From Agelas oroides (Eukaryota; Porifera; Demospongiae; Agelasida; Agelasidae): 64,000 nt of DNA. The stretch spans positions 5,950,085 to 6,014,084 of the forward strand of contig OX422192.1 in assembly GCA_949130485.1 (NCBI GenBank). Direction: 5' to 3'. Every line of letters starts with the position of its first letter. The first letter of the stretch is position 1. Position numbers and translations under genes: made by a program. Under the pieces are notes generated by a model. The model was given only the letters and a program-made list of their open reading frames with translations. It made no database searches and was not told the origin of the DNA. Below, piece after piece: positions 34,216 to 43,907 of this stretch.

Positions 34216-34774
34216 ATGCACAAACAATGCACTGTGTATCCCTGAAATATTTAGTGTCACTAGTGGACTGGTGACTCAAGACTACCTAGGCTGAACATAT
34301 ACAGAAGCTTTAGCATCAACAGCCACAGAGTAATGACACTTACTTTTTACAGTTTACAAACTTTGTACGTATATAATATTGAATTTGTGTTCAGTAACTA
34401 CCCAAGTTCAAGGAGGACAAATAGGTGAAGTACGCAATGCTGCTAGTTTAAAAAATGCTTTTATATCCACACTTTTGTAAGTTTAACTTCAATATTAGCT
34501 TCTTTGTCATCTTGTTTGTTTATGACTTTGTAACTGGGGTGCTTTTCATTAGCTATGCTATCTTAATTGTATCCCTTTAACTTTCATAGAGAAAAAGAAA
34601 GATTGGTTATAGCTAGTAAACTACGTATAAATCCCATGCATGGCTACCAAACTGTAAGTGCACTGTGTATCCTACTAACCCTTGTATCCTTGGTAATAAC
34701 CAGTGCATTGCTAAGATCTTCCCAGCTTTATCCTTGCTTCCAAGCAACAGATGGGGAACAGCCTGAGTAGAGGA

Positions 34775-35185
34775 TTGAAATGATGTTTTCTTTTTCTATA
34801 GTAACAGTTGGGGAACAGCCTGAATAGAGGATAGAAATGATGTTCTTGTGTCTATGGTTAAAAGGTGGGAACAGGGTAGGAATGATGTTCTTGTGTCTAT
34901 GGTTAAACGGTGGTGGGAACAGGGTAGGAATGATGTTCTTGTGTCTATGGTTAAAAGGTGGTGGGAACAGGGTAGGAATGATGTTCTTGTGTCTATGGTT
35001 AAAAGGTGGGAACAGGGTAGGAATGATGTTCTTGTGTCTATGGTTAAAAGGTGGTGGGAACAGGGTAGGAATGATGTTCTTGTGTCTATGGTTAAAAGGT
35101 GGGAACAGGGTAGGAATGATGTTCTTGTGTCTATGGTAACAAGTGGGGAACAGCCTGTGTGGAGGTAGGAATGATGTTTCATACA
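34775..35185. repeat. 45/48-bp minisatellite
   Basis: About seven to eight copies of GGGAACAGGGTAGGAATGAT plus GTTCTTGTGTCTATGGTTAA, in 45- and 48-bp versions that differ by a GGT triplet. All frames stay open, which explains the 204-, 158- and 106-codon frames on both strands. Confidence 0.9.
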
Positions 35186-35752
35186 AACCACCTTGTTTAC
35201 AGTGTAAACTATCTTGTATGAATAACAACAAAGACCAATCCTTTGAGGTATATATAGCCACGTAGCTTGCAAACTTGTTCTCAGCTTTGCCCTTGGACTT
35301 GGTGATCCTAAATCCTAAGCTACCATGCAATATTTTATACAATCAGTAAATCATTGTTTCACTACATGTAGACAGAAAAGAAATCACAAACTTACAGCTG
35401 TATAAAAAAGGCGATAAGAACCTATGATAAGTGAAGTACACAATGCTTAGCTATAACATGGTAGCCATTAGAGTTGTGCAGCAACCCTTGTCCTCAGATT
35501 AAAATTACCATACAATAACTTGACCTGATTTGCCCTTGGTTTTATTAGCATACACACAATTGTATATTGGTCTTTTGATATTGTAAATCTGAATCTAAAA
35601 TCTTGCAAGACTTGTAAGACTGCAAGTAGCCCCTTGGAAATAGCACATGTAGCTACAATCCTATACATGCATAGACTATTAGTATAGGGTCATGACCTCT
35701 AGTAGCTATAGAAAGAGTACATAAGAATGGCTATATACATCGTACATAAGAT
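35186..35752. other. No feature recognised
   Basis: AT-rich interior of the 33,635-38,388 element between the minisatellite and the 59-bp palindrome. No protein family or repeat seen. Confidence 0.4.
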
Positions 35753-35811
35753 CCCAACCAACAGATATACACCATTCTTATCATAAGAATGGTGTATATC
35801 TGTTGGTTGGG
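35753..35811. repeat. 59-bp perfect palindrome
   Basis: A 29-bp arm beginning CCCAACCAACAGATATACAC, one central C, then its exact complement. No target duplication seen. Confidence 0.9.
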
Positions 35812-37410
35812 CCTGCACAAAATGTATGTATAGCCAGGTGTATGCTAGACCACTCAAAGGATCTACTAATTGCAAGAAGACTTTCCATGTGGATGATGTT
35901 GGTGCATCCTTGTTCTGAGGCTTGCGCTATCAATGATGGCATAAAGAACAACATAATACCAAAGATCCGTTGCCAATCCCACCCTGCTCTGTTATCCATG
36001 ATGATACCTACTGCATAGACAAGTAACTATAGAGACGTATGCAAGTAGGTGTTTATATAACAGGTATTCTTGATGACAGCTAACAGCTCTGTAGCATGCT
36101 TTTGTATGTCTAGCTACCAGTCACTCCAGAGTATAGACATGTACACGACCCTTTTGTGCAAGCAGATATGCCAAGTATCAGTCAAATCTTGTACAGTGCT
36201 ACAGGTACATAACCTGTGAACTATTACTAAATTAGATTTGTACTTGTTAGCATGTAGGCTTGCCGCCCACATGCCATATATAGACCAGTTGGTTTACTTA
36301 TCTAAGTGGCTTCAATTATCACTATCCACAATACATGCTTAGGCGCTTGCAATCTCTATGTGGCAAGTGGCAACTTTACCCCCTCACTGCAGTAAATGCA
36401 AGCAGCAAAATCAAAAATCATCCCAAAAAATTAGAATGAGACAGCAGTAATAGATGTAGGTGTAATGGGCTTATAAATATGATTGCAAAAAAATGCTGTT
36501 GACATACTTTCATTTTGCAAGCTATTGAGCTCAGCAATACGTTGGAAAACTTGGAGATGGTTCAACAAGCTTCTGCTGCCTCTTTCAACAAAGTAACTGG
36601 CACTTATCCTCAAACACTAATAATTACTGTTGTCTCTGTAATGCATGTGATGACAATAACTGGCACATGAAATAATGTGAGCAAGCCTATTACAGGCTTT
36701 AGAGACCATGTTGTGTTGCATGAAGTGCAATGAATACTCAATGAGCTTTGTGCCGTAGGCTATGTTGAGCTAATAAATGTAGAGTGCCGAAGCTGTTACA
36801 GTTCGTATACTGTTGGTGCAGTATAATTGACATTGGCTACCTAAATGACCAAAACAGTGAATATAAAATAGCTATGAACACAATTTTAACTATTTTTCCA
36901 CTTCATTCTTGTTTCTGTAGTATCAGGTAAGTAATGCACTCATAGGAAGTTGTAGGTTCGTTATAGTTAGAGCATGGTAGCCAGGGATTTATGATCCCAA
37001 GTCCCAGAGCACAGTCTGAGCTAAAACATAACTCTACTGGTGTTGCTAACATGCATGCTGTGTAATCAAATTACTCTTATTGATCGTTGTTGTTATTACA
37101 AGTTGTACAGTAACAACCTGACACAGCTGCTCTTCAGAACTGTATTTGTGTTCACTAAACAAAGATTACAATTACAAGTCTTCAAGCTTTATTCTGTACT
37201 TGGAGTGTGCACAGTGCTAAGTTCCATAGAGCTAATGTGCAATATGCACAGGTAGTGTTAAAATAGTGTACTGTAAAGCACCGCTCGGTTGTTGGCAACA
37301 CAGTTTTGTCCATTATTTGAAATACATATTTACACTAATTTCCGTGCAATGTAAGATACTGCACTTGATGATAAAAACTGAGCGTGTGTCTCGCGCTTTG
37401 TGGTCGTCAC
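35812..37410. other. No feature recognised
   Basis: AT-rich interior of the same element. No open frame with protein-like character. A poly-C tract of nearly 30 bases follows at 37,411. Confidence 0.4.
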
Positions 37411-37439
37411 ACCCCCCCCCCCCCCCCCCCCCCCCCCTC

Positions 37440-38345
37440 CCCCACCTGGACAGCCAATCAAATGGGACTTAGCACCCCCCTGATACAATTAAGGGCATAC
37501 CTACCCACTTGGATAGCCAATCAAATGGGATATAGTACCCCCTGACATAATTAACAGCTTTTCCAACCCCCTGGACAGCAAATCAAGTGGGATGTAGTAC
37601 CCCCTGACAAAATTAACAGAATTAAGGCATCATGTATAACCAAGTAGCTATTTTCTACTTTTTACAGAAATAGAAACTAGCTACTTGGTTATATATGATT
37701 TAGCTATAGATTTTGAATTTTGAGTGATTTCATTTCATTTATGTAAGTTCCACCACGCCTGCTCACAAGAGTTAACTAACAGTTGCTGAAAGGCTTTAGC
37801 TGTCCACGGAGTTGTATTACAACCCCATGGACATAATTATACTTAAAGAATTTATCCCCCTTAACACAAGTCACAATTCTAGCAATACACCCCCTGAACT
37901 AGCCTCGTTCCCAGGCCTCCCCCGTTTTTTGTTCTTCAGTTTGCGTTCAATATATTATACTGAACGCAAACCGAAGAACAAAACACGGGGGAGGCCCTGA
38001 ACCACTTGTACCCCCCTTGACACTAATCATACTTCTGGCAATACACCCCCCTGGACGTAATTCCACTTGAAGTTTATCCACTTCAACCCCCCTTGACACA
38101 AATCATAATTCTGATGATACACCCCCTGTACATAATTAAGCTTGAACCACTTGTACCCCCTTGACACTAATCATAATTCTGACAACACTGGCTCCCGGAC
38201 ATAATCCTACTTAAAGTTTACCCCCTTTGACCCAAATATCCACCCCCCCCCCCCCCCCCCCCCGTACATGATTAAGATTAACCACTTCTACCCCCCTTGA
38301 CACAAATCACAATTCTGACAATACACCCCCCTCGACATAATTAAA
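37440..38345. repeat. C-rich diverged satellite
   Basis: Loose tandem array of units such as CCCCCTGGACATAATTAAGC, then TACCCCCTTGACACTAATCA and AATTCTGACAATACACCCCC. The first units (37,440-37,620) match the 63-bp minisatellite at 33.7 kb. It is interrupted by hairpins at 37,636-37,692 and 37,910-37,994. Confidence 0.75.
37910..37994. mobile_element. AGCCTCG-ended hairpin with 8-bp target duplication
   Basis: 85 bp starting TAGCCTCGTTCCCAGGCCTC, with arms GTTCTTCAGTTTGCGTTCA and the near-complement TGAACGCAAACCGAAGAAC. It is flanked by CCCTGAAC at 37,902-37,909 and 37,995-38,002. The right end lacks the outer AGCCTCG arm. Confidence 0.65.
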
Positions 38346-38504
38346 GCTCATCCACAGGGGGTGTATGCTTATTAAATGGAATAGCCCATTGTGATACACT
38401 GGAAACTGTTCCGTCTCTTGGACGCTTCTACCATGCACGTTGGTAAGCACCAAAAGATGACTAGTACAAGCCGACAAGGTATTGTGTGAGAGTGTACTAC
38501 AAGC

Positions 38505-39324
38505 GATTATGAGTTCACGGAGTTTTAACCCTTTAGGGCCCATAGCGCCAAAAGTCGCACTTTTGACTTCGTACTTTTTTGTGGCTTCTCACTTTGAAAC
38601 TAAGTTCGCCCACGAACTAGTAGTCTTGCTTGTAGTTTGTTAGTGTTTCCACTCTCTAGGACTGTAGTAATAAGGGCGGGCAACGGTTCTGAGCAAAGCA
38701 GCGAGAAGCTGTTCAGACGGAGACCACCAGCTAGCGATAATATCGATCGAACGGTACAAGTAGGCAGGCTTATTTTGCCTTCGTTTTATGTTTACCTGGA
38801 GTAACGCTCCCGCTGTGAGCTACTATGGACCTCTCCTCTCCAGCAGCAAAGCAGGTGATAACATCCAACCAGAGAACAGACAGCTTTACACAAGCCTTCG
38901 GCTAGTACTCCCGCCGCGTGGCTACCTCAGTGTGGCCCCACCCCTTGAATCCCACCCCTTCCTGCCTAGGATAACAATCATTACTAATCATTACTAGTAA
39001 CTATCGGGGCATACCCCCAAGGCATAGAGAAGCCGTAACCGTTGCCGTAGGGCAGGATGGGAATTGCTACGCACAGTGGAAGCAGTTATATCAGCAGCCA
39101 TACCACGTGAAGAAAATTTCCATATAAATCTGGGCCCTAAAGAGTTAAGTTGAGCAGCCCGAACGGTATGAAAGCTGTACAAGCTGGCCGAACAAACAGC
39201 CCATGGCCCTATAACAGCATGAAAGCTTGCCAAACTATTTACAGAAGCATGCACTAACAAGCAAGGTAGTCTGACAACCGAGACTGTCCAACCAACGCCA
39301 GCACAGATCGGATCAGGCTACAGT
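38505..39324. repeat. Inverted duplication, left arm segment 2
   Basis: 38,505-38,528 plus 39,149-39,324 match 53,670-53,869 inverted (GCAGCCCGAACGGTATGAAA, GCCAACTATTTACAGAAGC-like text). The left arm alone carries the TTAA-flanked element 38,529-39,144. Confidence 0.85.
38529..39144. mobile_element. piggyBac-like MITE
   Basis: 616 bp bounded by TTAA on both sides (38,525-38,528 and 39,145-39,148), with ends CCCTTTAGGGCCCA and the complement of CTCTTTAGGGCCCA. TTAA duplication with CC-starting ends is the piggyBac pattern. The right arm of the inverted duplication (near 53,850) lacks it. Confidence 0.8.
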
Positions 39325-40057
39325 TCTGCAGTGGTGTTGCCTGGGTAACAGGTTATATAGTAGTTATATTCCTCCCCGGGGGGTGCTGTTGCACGTTGGT
39401 GTTAGGGATGCAACTAATACTTAGTAGCCATCATCATTGTAACTGAGTGACAATCTCCTGGACCGATCTCTCTCAGTTTACTAACAGAAAAAGTTACCAA
39501 GGTGATGACTAGTCTCGGAACCAGACCGAGGGTCTGGTTCCGAGACTAGGTGATGACTACCAAGTAGGAAGAATTAGTCATAGTGAAGTATCAGCTGTTG
39601 GTACATATACACCCGCTCAATGCCAAGTGCATGCATCTAGGCCTGCCATTCCAGGGTGTTAATATGTTGTACATGTACATGCCCCCAATGGAGGAGGCGC
39701 TTCAGAATGAAGCTGTGGGCATGAACTTATATCTGTAGACAGCCAGTATCGATTCTAAGCCACATCCAAGTTGAGGTGAATGTATAATTCACAAGTTGGG
39801 CTGCCATTAGCTTACTGTGGCTTTCTCTGAACCGTTCCTGCAACTGCAATTAGAAAACCAATGTTTAGTCGTTGGGCCAGCGGCCTAACTTCAGTAGCGG
39901 AAGTCTACGGAGCGTGGAATTTGGCCACTAATTATCATGGCGCTTACTTCCTGTCATTTCTACAAACCAGCTCTCTCCTCCAGGCACCGATTCAAGCCGG
40001 ACTTGCGCCAGATTGTGGAGAAGAGACTTTGTACTTCACAAATATCTATTTTTTACA
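39325..40057. repeat. Inverted duplication, left arm segment 3
   Basis: Matches 49,335-50,855 inverted, apart from the hairpin 39,511-39,547 (left arm only) and the hAT-like element 49,555-50,399 (right arm only). Shared text includes CTGAGTGACAATCTCCTGGA and AGGCACCGATTCAAGCCGGA. Confidence 0.9.
39511..39547. mobile_element. 37-bp perfect hairpin insertion with 11-bp target duplication
   Basis: AGTCTCGGAACCAGACC, a 3-nt loop GAG, then GGTCTGGTTCCGAGACT: a perfect 17-bp stem. AGGTGATGACT flanks it on both sides (39,500-39,510 and 39,548-39,558). The right arm of the inverted duplication (near 50,670) has a single AGGTGATGACT and no hairpin. The insertion and its duplicated target are therefore directly visible. 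Confidence 0.9.
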
Positions 40058-40590
40058 AGGCCACTATTTGTTGCATATTAGTTTCTCATTCCCCGCCCGC
40101 ACGCTTTTTGGGGACTCGCTTCGCTAACCCATTATCGCCATTATTTCGATTTCATGCTCGGTAAGCGTCGGTAATGCTGAGTTGCATGTCGATTTGGATC
40201 CACTCAGCGCATTGTAAGCCAGCTAAAATATGTCTCCTTCCCGAAAACATCGGAGCGCTCACCCCACAGATGCCACATTTCGTGCTTCTTTCCACAGTCC
40301 TCTCGAGTCCAGAAGCCGAACTTTATTGAGGCCGACGAATAATTGGGGCGAGCGTGAACGAGCCCCTACCTAGTGATGTCAACGTGGACTTTGTCTGTCT
40401 GTCTGTCTGTCATGGATCGACCGGCGTACGGCGTGGCAACGGCGCATGCGTTTCATTTTATCCACGTGGCAGTGTTGTATGTTACTATGGTTACTCTCTT
40501 TCGTCAGAGCATAGATAATACAGTACTCATCTCAGAGGTACTTAGAAAGCCTAGCTCCAAGTGAGTATTTGTGATCCATCGATATTCTAA

Positions 40591-40860
40591 ATGGATAGTG
40601 AAGAGAATCAACGCAAGCAGGAAAGGCTTCAAAGAAGGCGCGAGCGAGAGCGACAAGCAAGAGCTCGAGAAACAGCTGAAGAGAGATAAGTCAGACTCCA
40701 AAGAAGACGCGAACGAGAGCGCCAAGCAAGTGCTCAAGAAACAGCTGAAGAGAGAGAAGTCAGGCTCCAAAGAAGGCGCGAGCAAGAGCGCCAAGCAAGA
40801 GCTCGAGAAACAGTTGAAGAGAGCGAAGCCAGGCTGAACAGACGCAGAGAAAGATACAGG
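40591..40860 (+). pseudogene. Arginine-rich repeat region of the Helitron-like element
   Basis: From ATG at 40,591 the frame reads MDSEENQRKQERLQRRRERE, followed by three 69-bp repeats coding (R)QARARETAEER.VRLQRRRE. Such RRRE...ETAEER...RLQRRR repeats are typical N-terminal parts of Helitron-encoded proteins. The frame has one internal stop (TAA near 40,688) and ends before 40,860; a shifted frame gives a misleading 88-codon ORF. Confidence 0.55.
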
Positions 40861-40945
40861 TAGAAATTGATAAAGAGAAACTAGCTAGAAGAAGGAATCC
40901 TCAGTTTCATGACTTGCCCAACATAACTGATGGTTCTAGGATTTC

Positions 40946-41509
40946 TTGCAAAGTCAAGGTTCTGCGAATGGTCAAGCCCTACAGAATGTCATCATTTCTG
41001 ATTCCAGTATGGCCAGCAAGATGGTACTATGGAATGACGACATAAACAAGTTTGAGGTTGGAAATTCTTATCACCTTAAACACATACTTGTGAAATCCTA
41101 TCAAGGTGATAAATACCTTCAATTTCCCAAGCAAGGTGCCAGCTTTGAGCAACTAGAAGACATTGGTACTGTAGCAACTGATGACGTCAACACATACGAG
41201 CAAATTACCAACTCTGAGATTGCTGGAGTTATTTCATTTGACGACTTCCTTTTGTGCCTTATCTGTAAAAACAAGGTGCAGCCATCAGATGATCAATTTG
41301 GCAGTTGCACAGTGTGTAACACAGTCCAGAAGATTAACCTTTGCAAGAGACAGATGCGAGCTAAACTTTTGCTTACCCGCCCTGGAGGTGATTACATCAC
41401 CCTTAGTGTCTTCGGAGACCATCTCAAGCACATCTGTTGTGAGCACCAGTTACTAGAGACAACCTTCTTCATGCCCCACCTTTCACTTTCACTTACAATA
41501 ATCAAGTAA
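40946..41509 (+). CDS. RPA-like OB-fold protein remnant
   Basis: 187 codons. Features seen: VIISDSSMASKMVLWNDDIN and FEVGNSYHLKHILVKSYQGD, the first OB-fold pattern of RPA70-like proteins (DSTG...VLWD....VG..Y....V..F.G..YL), then a zinc-ribbon-like set (CLICKNKVQ ... CTVCNTVQ) and a second OB-like strand region. Upstream, another frame encodes LPNITDGSRISCKVKVLRMV, the natural lead-in, so a frameshift near 40,950 separates the start. A transposon passenger, probably not active. Confidence 0.6.
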   Translation: MQSQGSANGQALQNVIISDSSMASKMVLWNDDINKFEVGNSYHLKHILVKSYQGDKYLQFPKQGASFEQLEDIGTVATDDVNTYEQITNSEIAGVISFDDFLLCLICKNKVQPSDDQFGSCTVCNTVQKINLCKRQMRAKLLLTRPGGDYITLSVFGDHLKHICCEHQLLETTFFMPHLSLSLTIIK

Positions 41510-41769
41510 TTAACAGCATTTCAAGGTAAATTCGTTTCACATTTACACTCAACTTTTGTTTTGGACACTTCAATTATCATTCTATATACAACCATTTGTT
41601 TCTTTTTTATTTCCTATCAAATTATCAATCTTCAAGTCAAACTGACACCTTATAATCTTATATACCTCACTCACGCTCGCCCCAAACATGTTGTGCATGC
41701 TACTAGTGGTATAATGGTAATGGCCGCCCGCCCGCATGAACATCAGAGGAAGTCCCTGATGAGAAACTA

Positions 41770-42917
41770 ATTGGGGCGAGCGTAGCGAGCCCCACACTTG
41801 TGGTGAAAACGGAAATGTAGGTATGTTTGGTACGTGCGTATTCCGTATATGCATTCTGCCCTATTTGTGCGCGATGCAATATTTCCGCATTGCACATTGG
41901 GTTCATGTAATACTGCTTGCTCAAGAGACAGGACTAGAAAGGCTGAACAGTGGGAGTCAACGCAACAGGGATTTGAAAACAGTGAGGAAAGGGCGGCACT
42001 ACTAGCGAGACCGAGACTGATTATTGACGGCGTGCTTCGTGACTCTGCCACAAGCGGGGAGTGCTCAGTGTACAGAGCGATCAGCTTGTGAGAATTCGAA
42101 CCACAGAGGCCTGCGTGACTCGATCAAATATGAGCAACAGCTAGAGAAGAGCTTGTGGAACTCCATACGACAACTCCAGTAATTGTGCTCAGGAAATGAG
42201 CTGACAATATAGACTACATCAAAAAAGACCTGCCTACATACTCCATAGCTGAGAGAATCCTGATTCCACAGCTCTATGGGCTCAGCAAATATCCACTATA
42301 TAGACATGCACTTGAGGAGACAGTGCCGAAATGTGGAGTCACAGGAAACCAATGGAATATACTTGTTCGTACTAAGCTGTTGAACCCTCACCCTTGACTT
42401 GCAACTCTTCAGGCCAATTGCTTGGAGACTAAATTTGTTGCCTACAGCTGTAGCTACTACCCCACTGTAACGACACAGAGTGTGTGCACCAGACCAGAGA
42501 ACGAGTCGTCTCCAGCAAATGAGCTTTGCGCAACAGATGAGACTGACCCATGAGACTCCGGATCAGAGAGAGGCCCGTCTCGAGCAAATGAGCATTGAGC
42601 AACAGTAATGACACAGAGTGTGTACAATGAACCCAAGATGAGCCCATACCCAAGTTATAATTATTGTTCCTTTGAACACTGACATACATTTGATACCCTA
42701 GCCTCTTCCCCAGGCATTTTCTGCCTCCAGTTTTACAGGCTACAGTTGGTGGGGAAGACCTGGGAATGAGACTATTGTTATGTGAGACCATAGATAATAG
42801 AGACATCTCTATTACCTATGGTGAGATGTATGCAAGTGGGAAAAGGTAGTGCTATGAAACGCTAATGCACCATGCAACTCCCTCACGCTCGCCCCACAAT
42901 GCACTGCATTCCCCTAG
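41770..42917 (+). mobile_element. Helitron-like element C
   Basis: About 1.15 kb. The 5' end is TTGGGGCGAGCGTAGCGAG then CCCCACAC. The 3' end is CTCACGCTCGCCCC, hairpin AATGC-ACT-GCATT, then CCCCTAG followed by T. It holds scrambled coding remnants (IPQLYGLSKYPLYRHALEET) of unknown family. An AGCCTC-ended hairpin-like insert is near 42,702-42,772. Only 63 bp separate it from element B. Confidence 0.6.
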
Positions 42918-42937
42918 TATACAACAAATTGTGGCCT

Positions 42938-43371
42938 AAGCGATATACGGGAACGACTGGCGTACGAGCGGCATCTGTCGACCTACCCGCTGAGCGATCA
43001 CGATAGGCGGTACTACTCTAAGTGGTTACAATTTGTTTCGCCCCATGCAACCAGGCTGACCTATATATCGCCGGATAGTCCGCAGAAAATGCTACAAGAT
43101 ATGCAAAAATCAGCCGTTTCTACCGGGTAGTTTTTGCGCTTTCATTTGTAGGTAATTGCCACATGTTTTAGCCACGCGGAAGCTCAGATCAATGGAAATT
43201 TCGAGGCAAACAGAGACAGAGCAGTCCGTGTTGCGACTTGTGAACCAGCAAACTTCTGTCTAAGCATGTGCAAACTGCTGGATGGCTCAGAGAGCCTGCA
43301 GACAGGTTTGACTTCTGAGTGTACTTGATGTGTTTGCATATTTGGGATGCTATCCTGAGAGGCACTAAAGT
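42938..43371. repeat. Inverted duplication, left arm segment 4
   Basis: Matches 48,884-49,334 inverted, e.g. GTCGACCTACCCGC and TATATCGCCGGATAG. The innermost left arm; homology ends near GTACTTGATGTGTTTGCAT and GGATAACT-like text. Confidence 0.85.
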
Positions 43372-43576
43372 TGGGTAGTCTGCGTATGAGTGTGGTAGTG
43401 AAACATTTCTTCAGCAGATTTGACTTCAGTATGACCTTCAGAACAGCCAGTTTCTGAATACCATACTAGTAAGGGTATATAAACTTGTTGGATACAGCCT
43501 CTGAGCATCACAGAAGCAGCAACTCTGTGATATGCTGGTGCCAAGAGTTGTGAGACATCATCAAGTGGCTTGTCAA

Positions 43577-43805
43577 TGTGGTGTTAGTTGAACTTACTGA
43601 ACTTGGACTTACTTTTTGAGTTATGTAATGATGATGTCATTTAGTTAAGTTGTGCACACCCACCTGTATGTATGTGTGTTTATGTATTGCGCATGCTCGG
43701 AAGAGAATAATGAAATGCTTTATCGTCATGGCCGATGTGTGATAGACCACGAGCTCTAGCTATCCGGGGCAATCGAGAACCCACTGTTCGACAGAGAACA
43801 CTACA
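43577..43805 (+). repeat. Left LTR
   Basis: 229 bp, TGTGGTGTTAGTTGAACTTA at the start and GAGAACACTACA at the end. Differs from the right LTR at about four positions. Confidence 0.93.
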
Positions 43806-43907
43806 TGGTGTCAGAGGCGGAATCTTAGTTCCATTTAACTAACTGAACGTTTATTTCCCAAAAAGGAAAAGAGACGACGCGAGAAGAGCAGTCAAAGTTC
43901 GGAGCAC

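Larger units (their letters stand above)
33635..38388. mobile_element. 4.75-kb satellite-filled element with 39-bp inverted ends
   Basis: The left end TGGGCTATTCCATTTAATAA ... GCATACACCCCCTGTGGATG (33,635-33,674) recurs as an exact inverted copy at 38,349-38,388. Inside are two C-rich minisatellites of CCCCCTGGACAGCTAATC and related type near both ends, a 45/48-bp minisatellite, a 59-bp palindrome and other hairpins. No transposase recognised. Ends of this kind (GGCTATTCC...ATACACCCCC) occur as short repeats in other invertebrates, from memory. Confidence 0.6.
40343..41706 (+). mobile_element. Helitron-like element B with RPA-like gene
   Basis: About 1.36 kb. The 5' end is TTGGGGCGAGCGTGAAC then GAGCCCC. 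The 3' end is CTCACGCTCGCCCC, a hairpin ATG-TTGTG-CAT, then CTACTAG followed by T. It carries an arginine-rich repeat region and an RPA-like ORF. RPA-like OB-fold proteins are known passengers of several Helitron groups. No Rep/helicase is present, so it is non-autonomous. Confidence 0.65.
40058..42937. mobile_element. Insert with AGGCCACAATTTGTTG inverted ends, holding two Helitron-like elements
   Basis: Ends AGGCCACTATTTGTTG and the complement of AGGCCACAATTTGTTG. The right arm of the inverted duplication lacks this 2.9 kb (junction near 49,325). It may be a TIR element that later took up Helitron-like elements B and C. Confidence 0.6.

Noticed and set aside
34728-35342. A 204-codon minus-strand frame and several 100-plus-codon frames on both strands
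   Set aside because: They are the 45/48-bp minisatellite read in frame; all frames stay open because the unit length is a multiple of three.
40571-40837. An 88-codon K/E/S-rich frame
   Set aside because: A shifted frame over the 69-bp arginine-rich repeats of the Helitron-like element.
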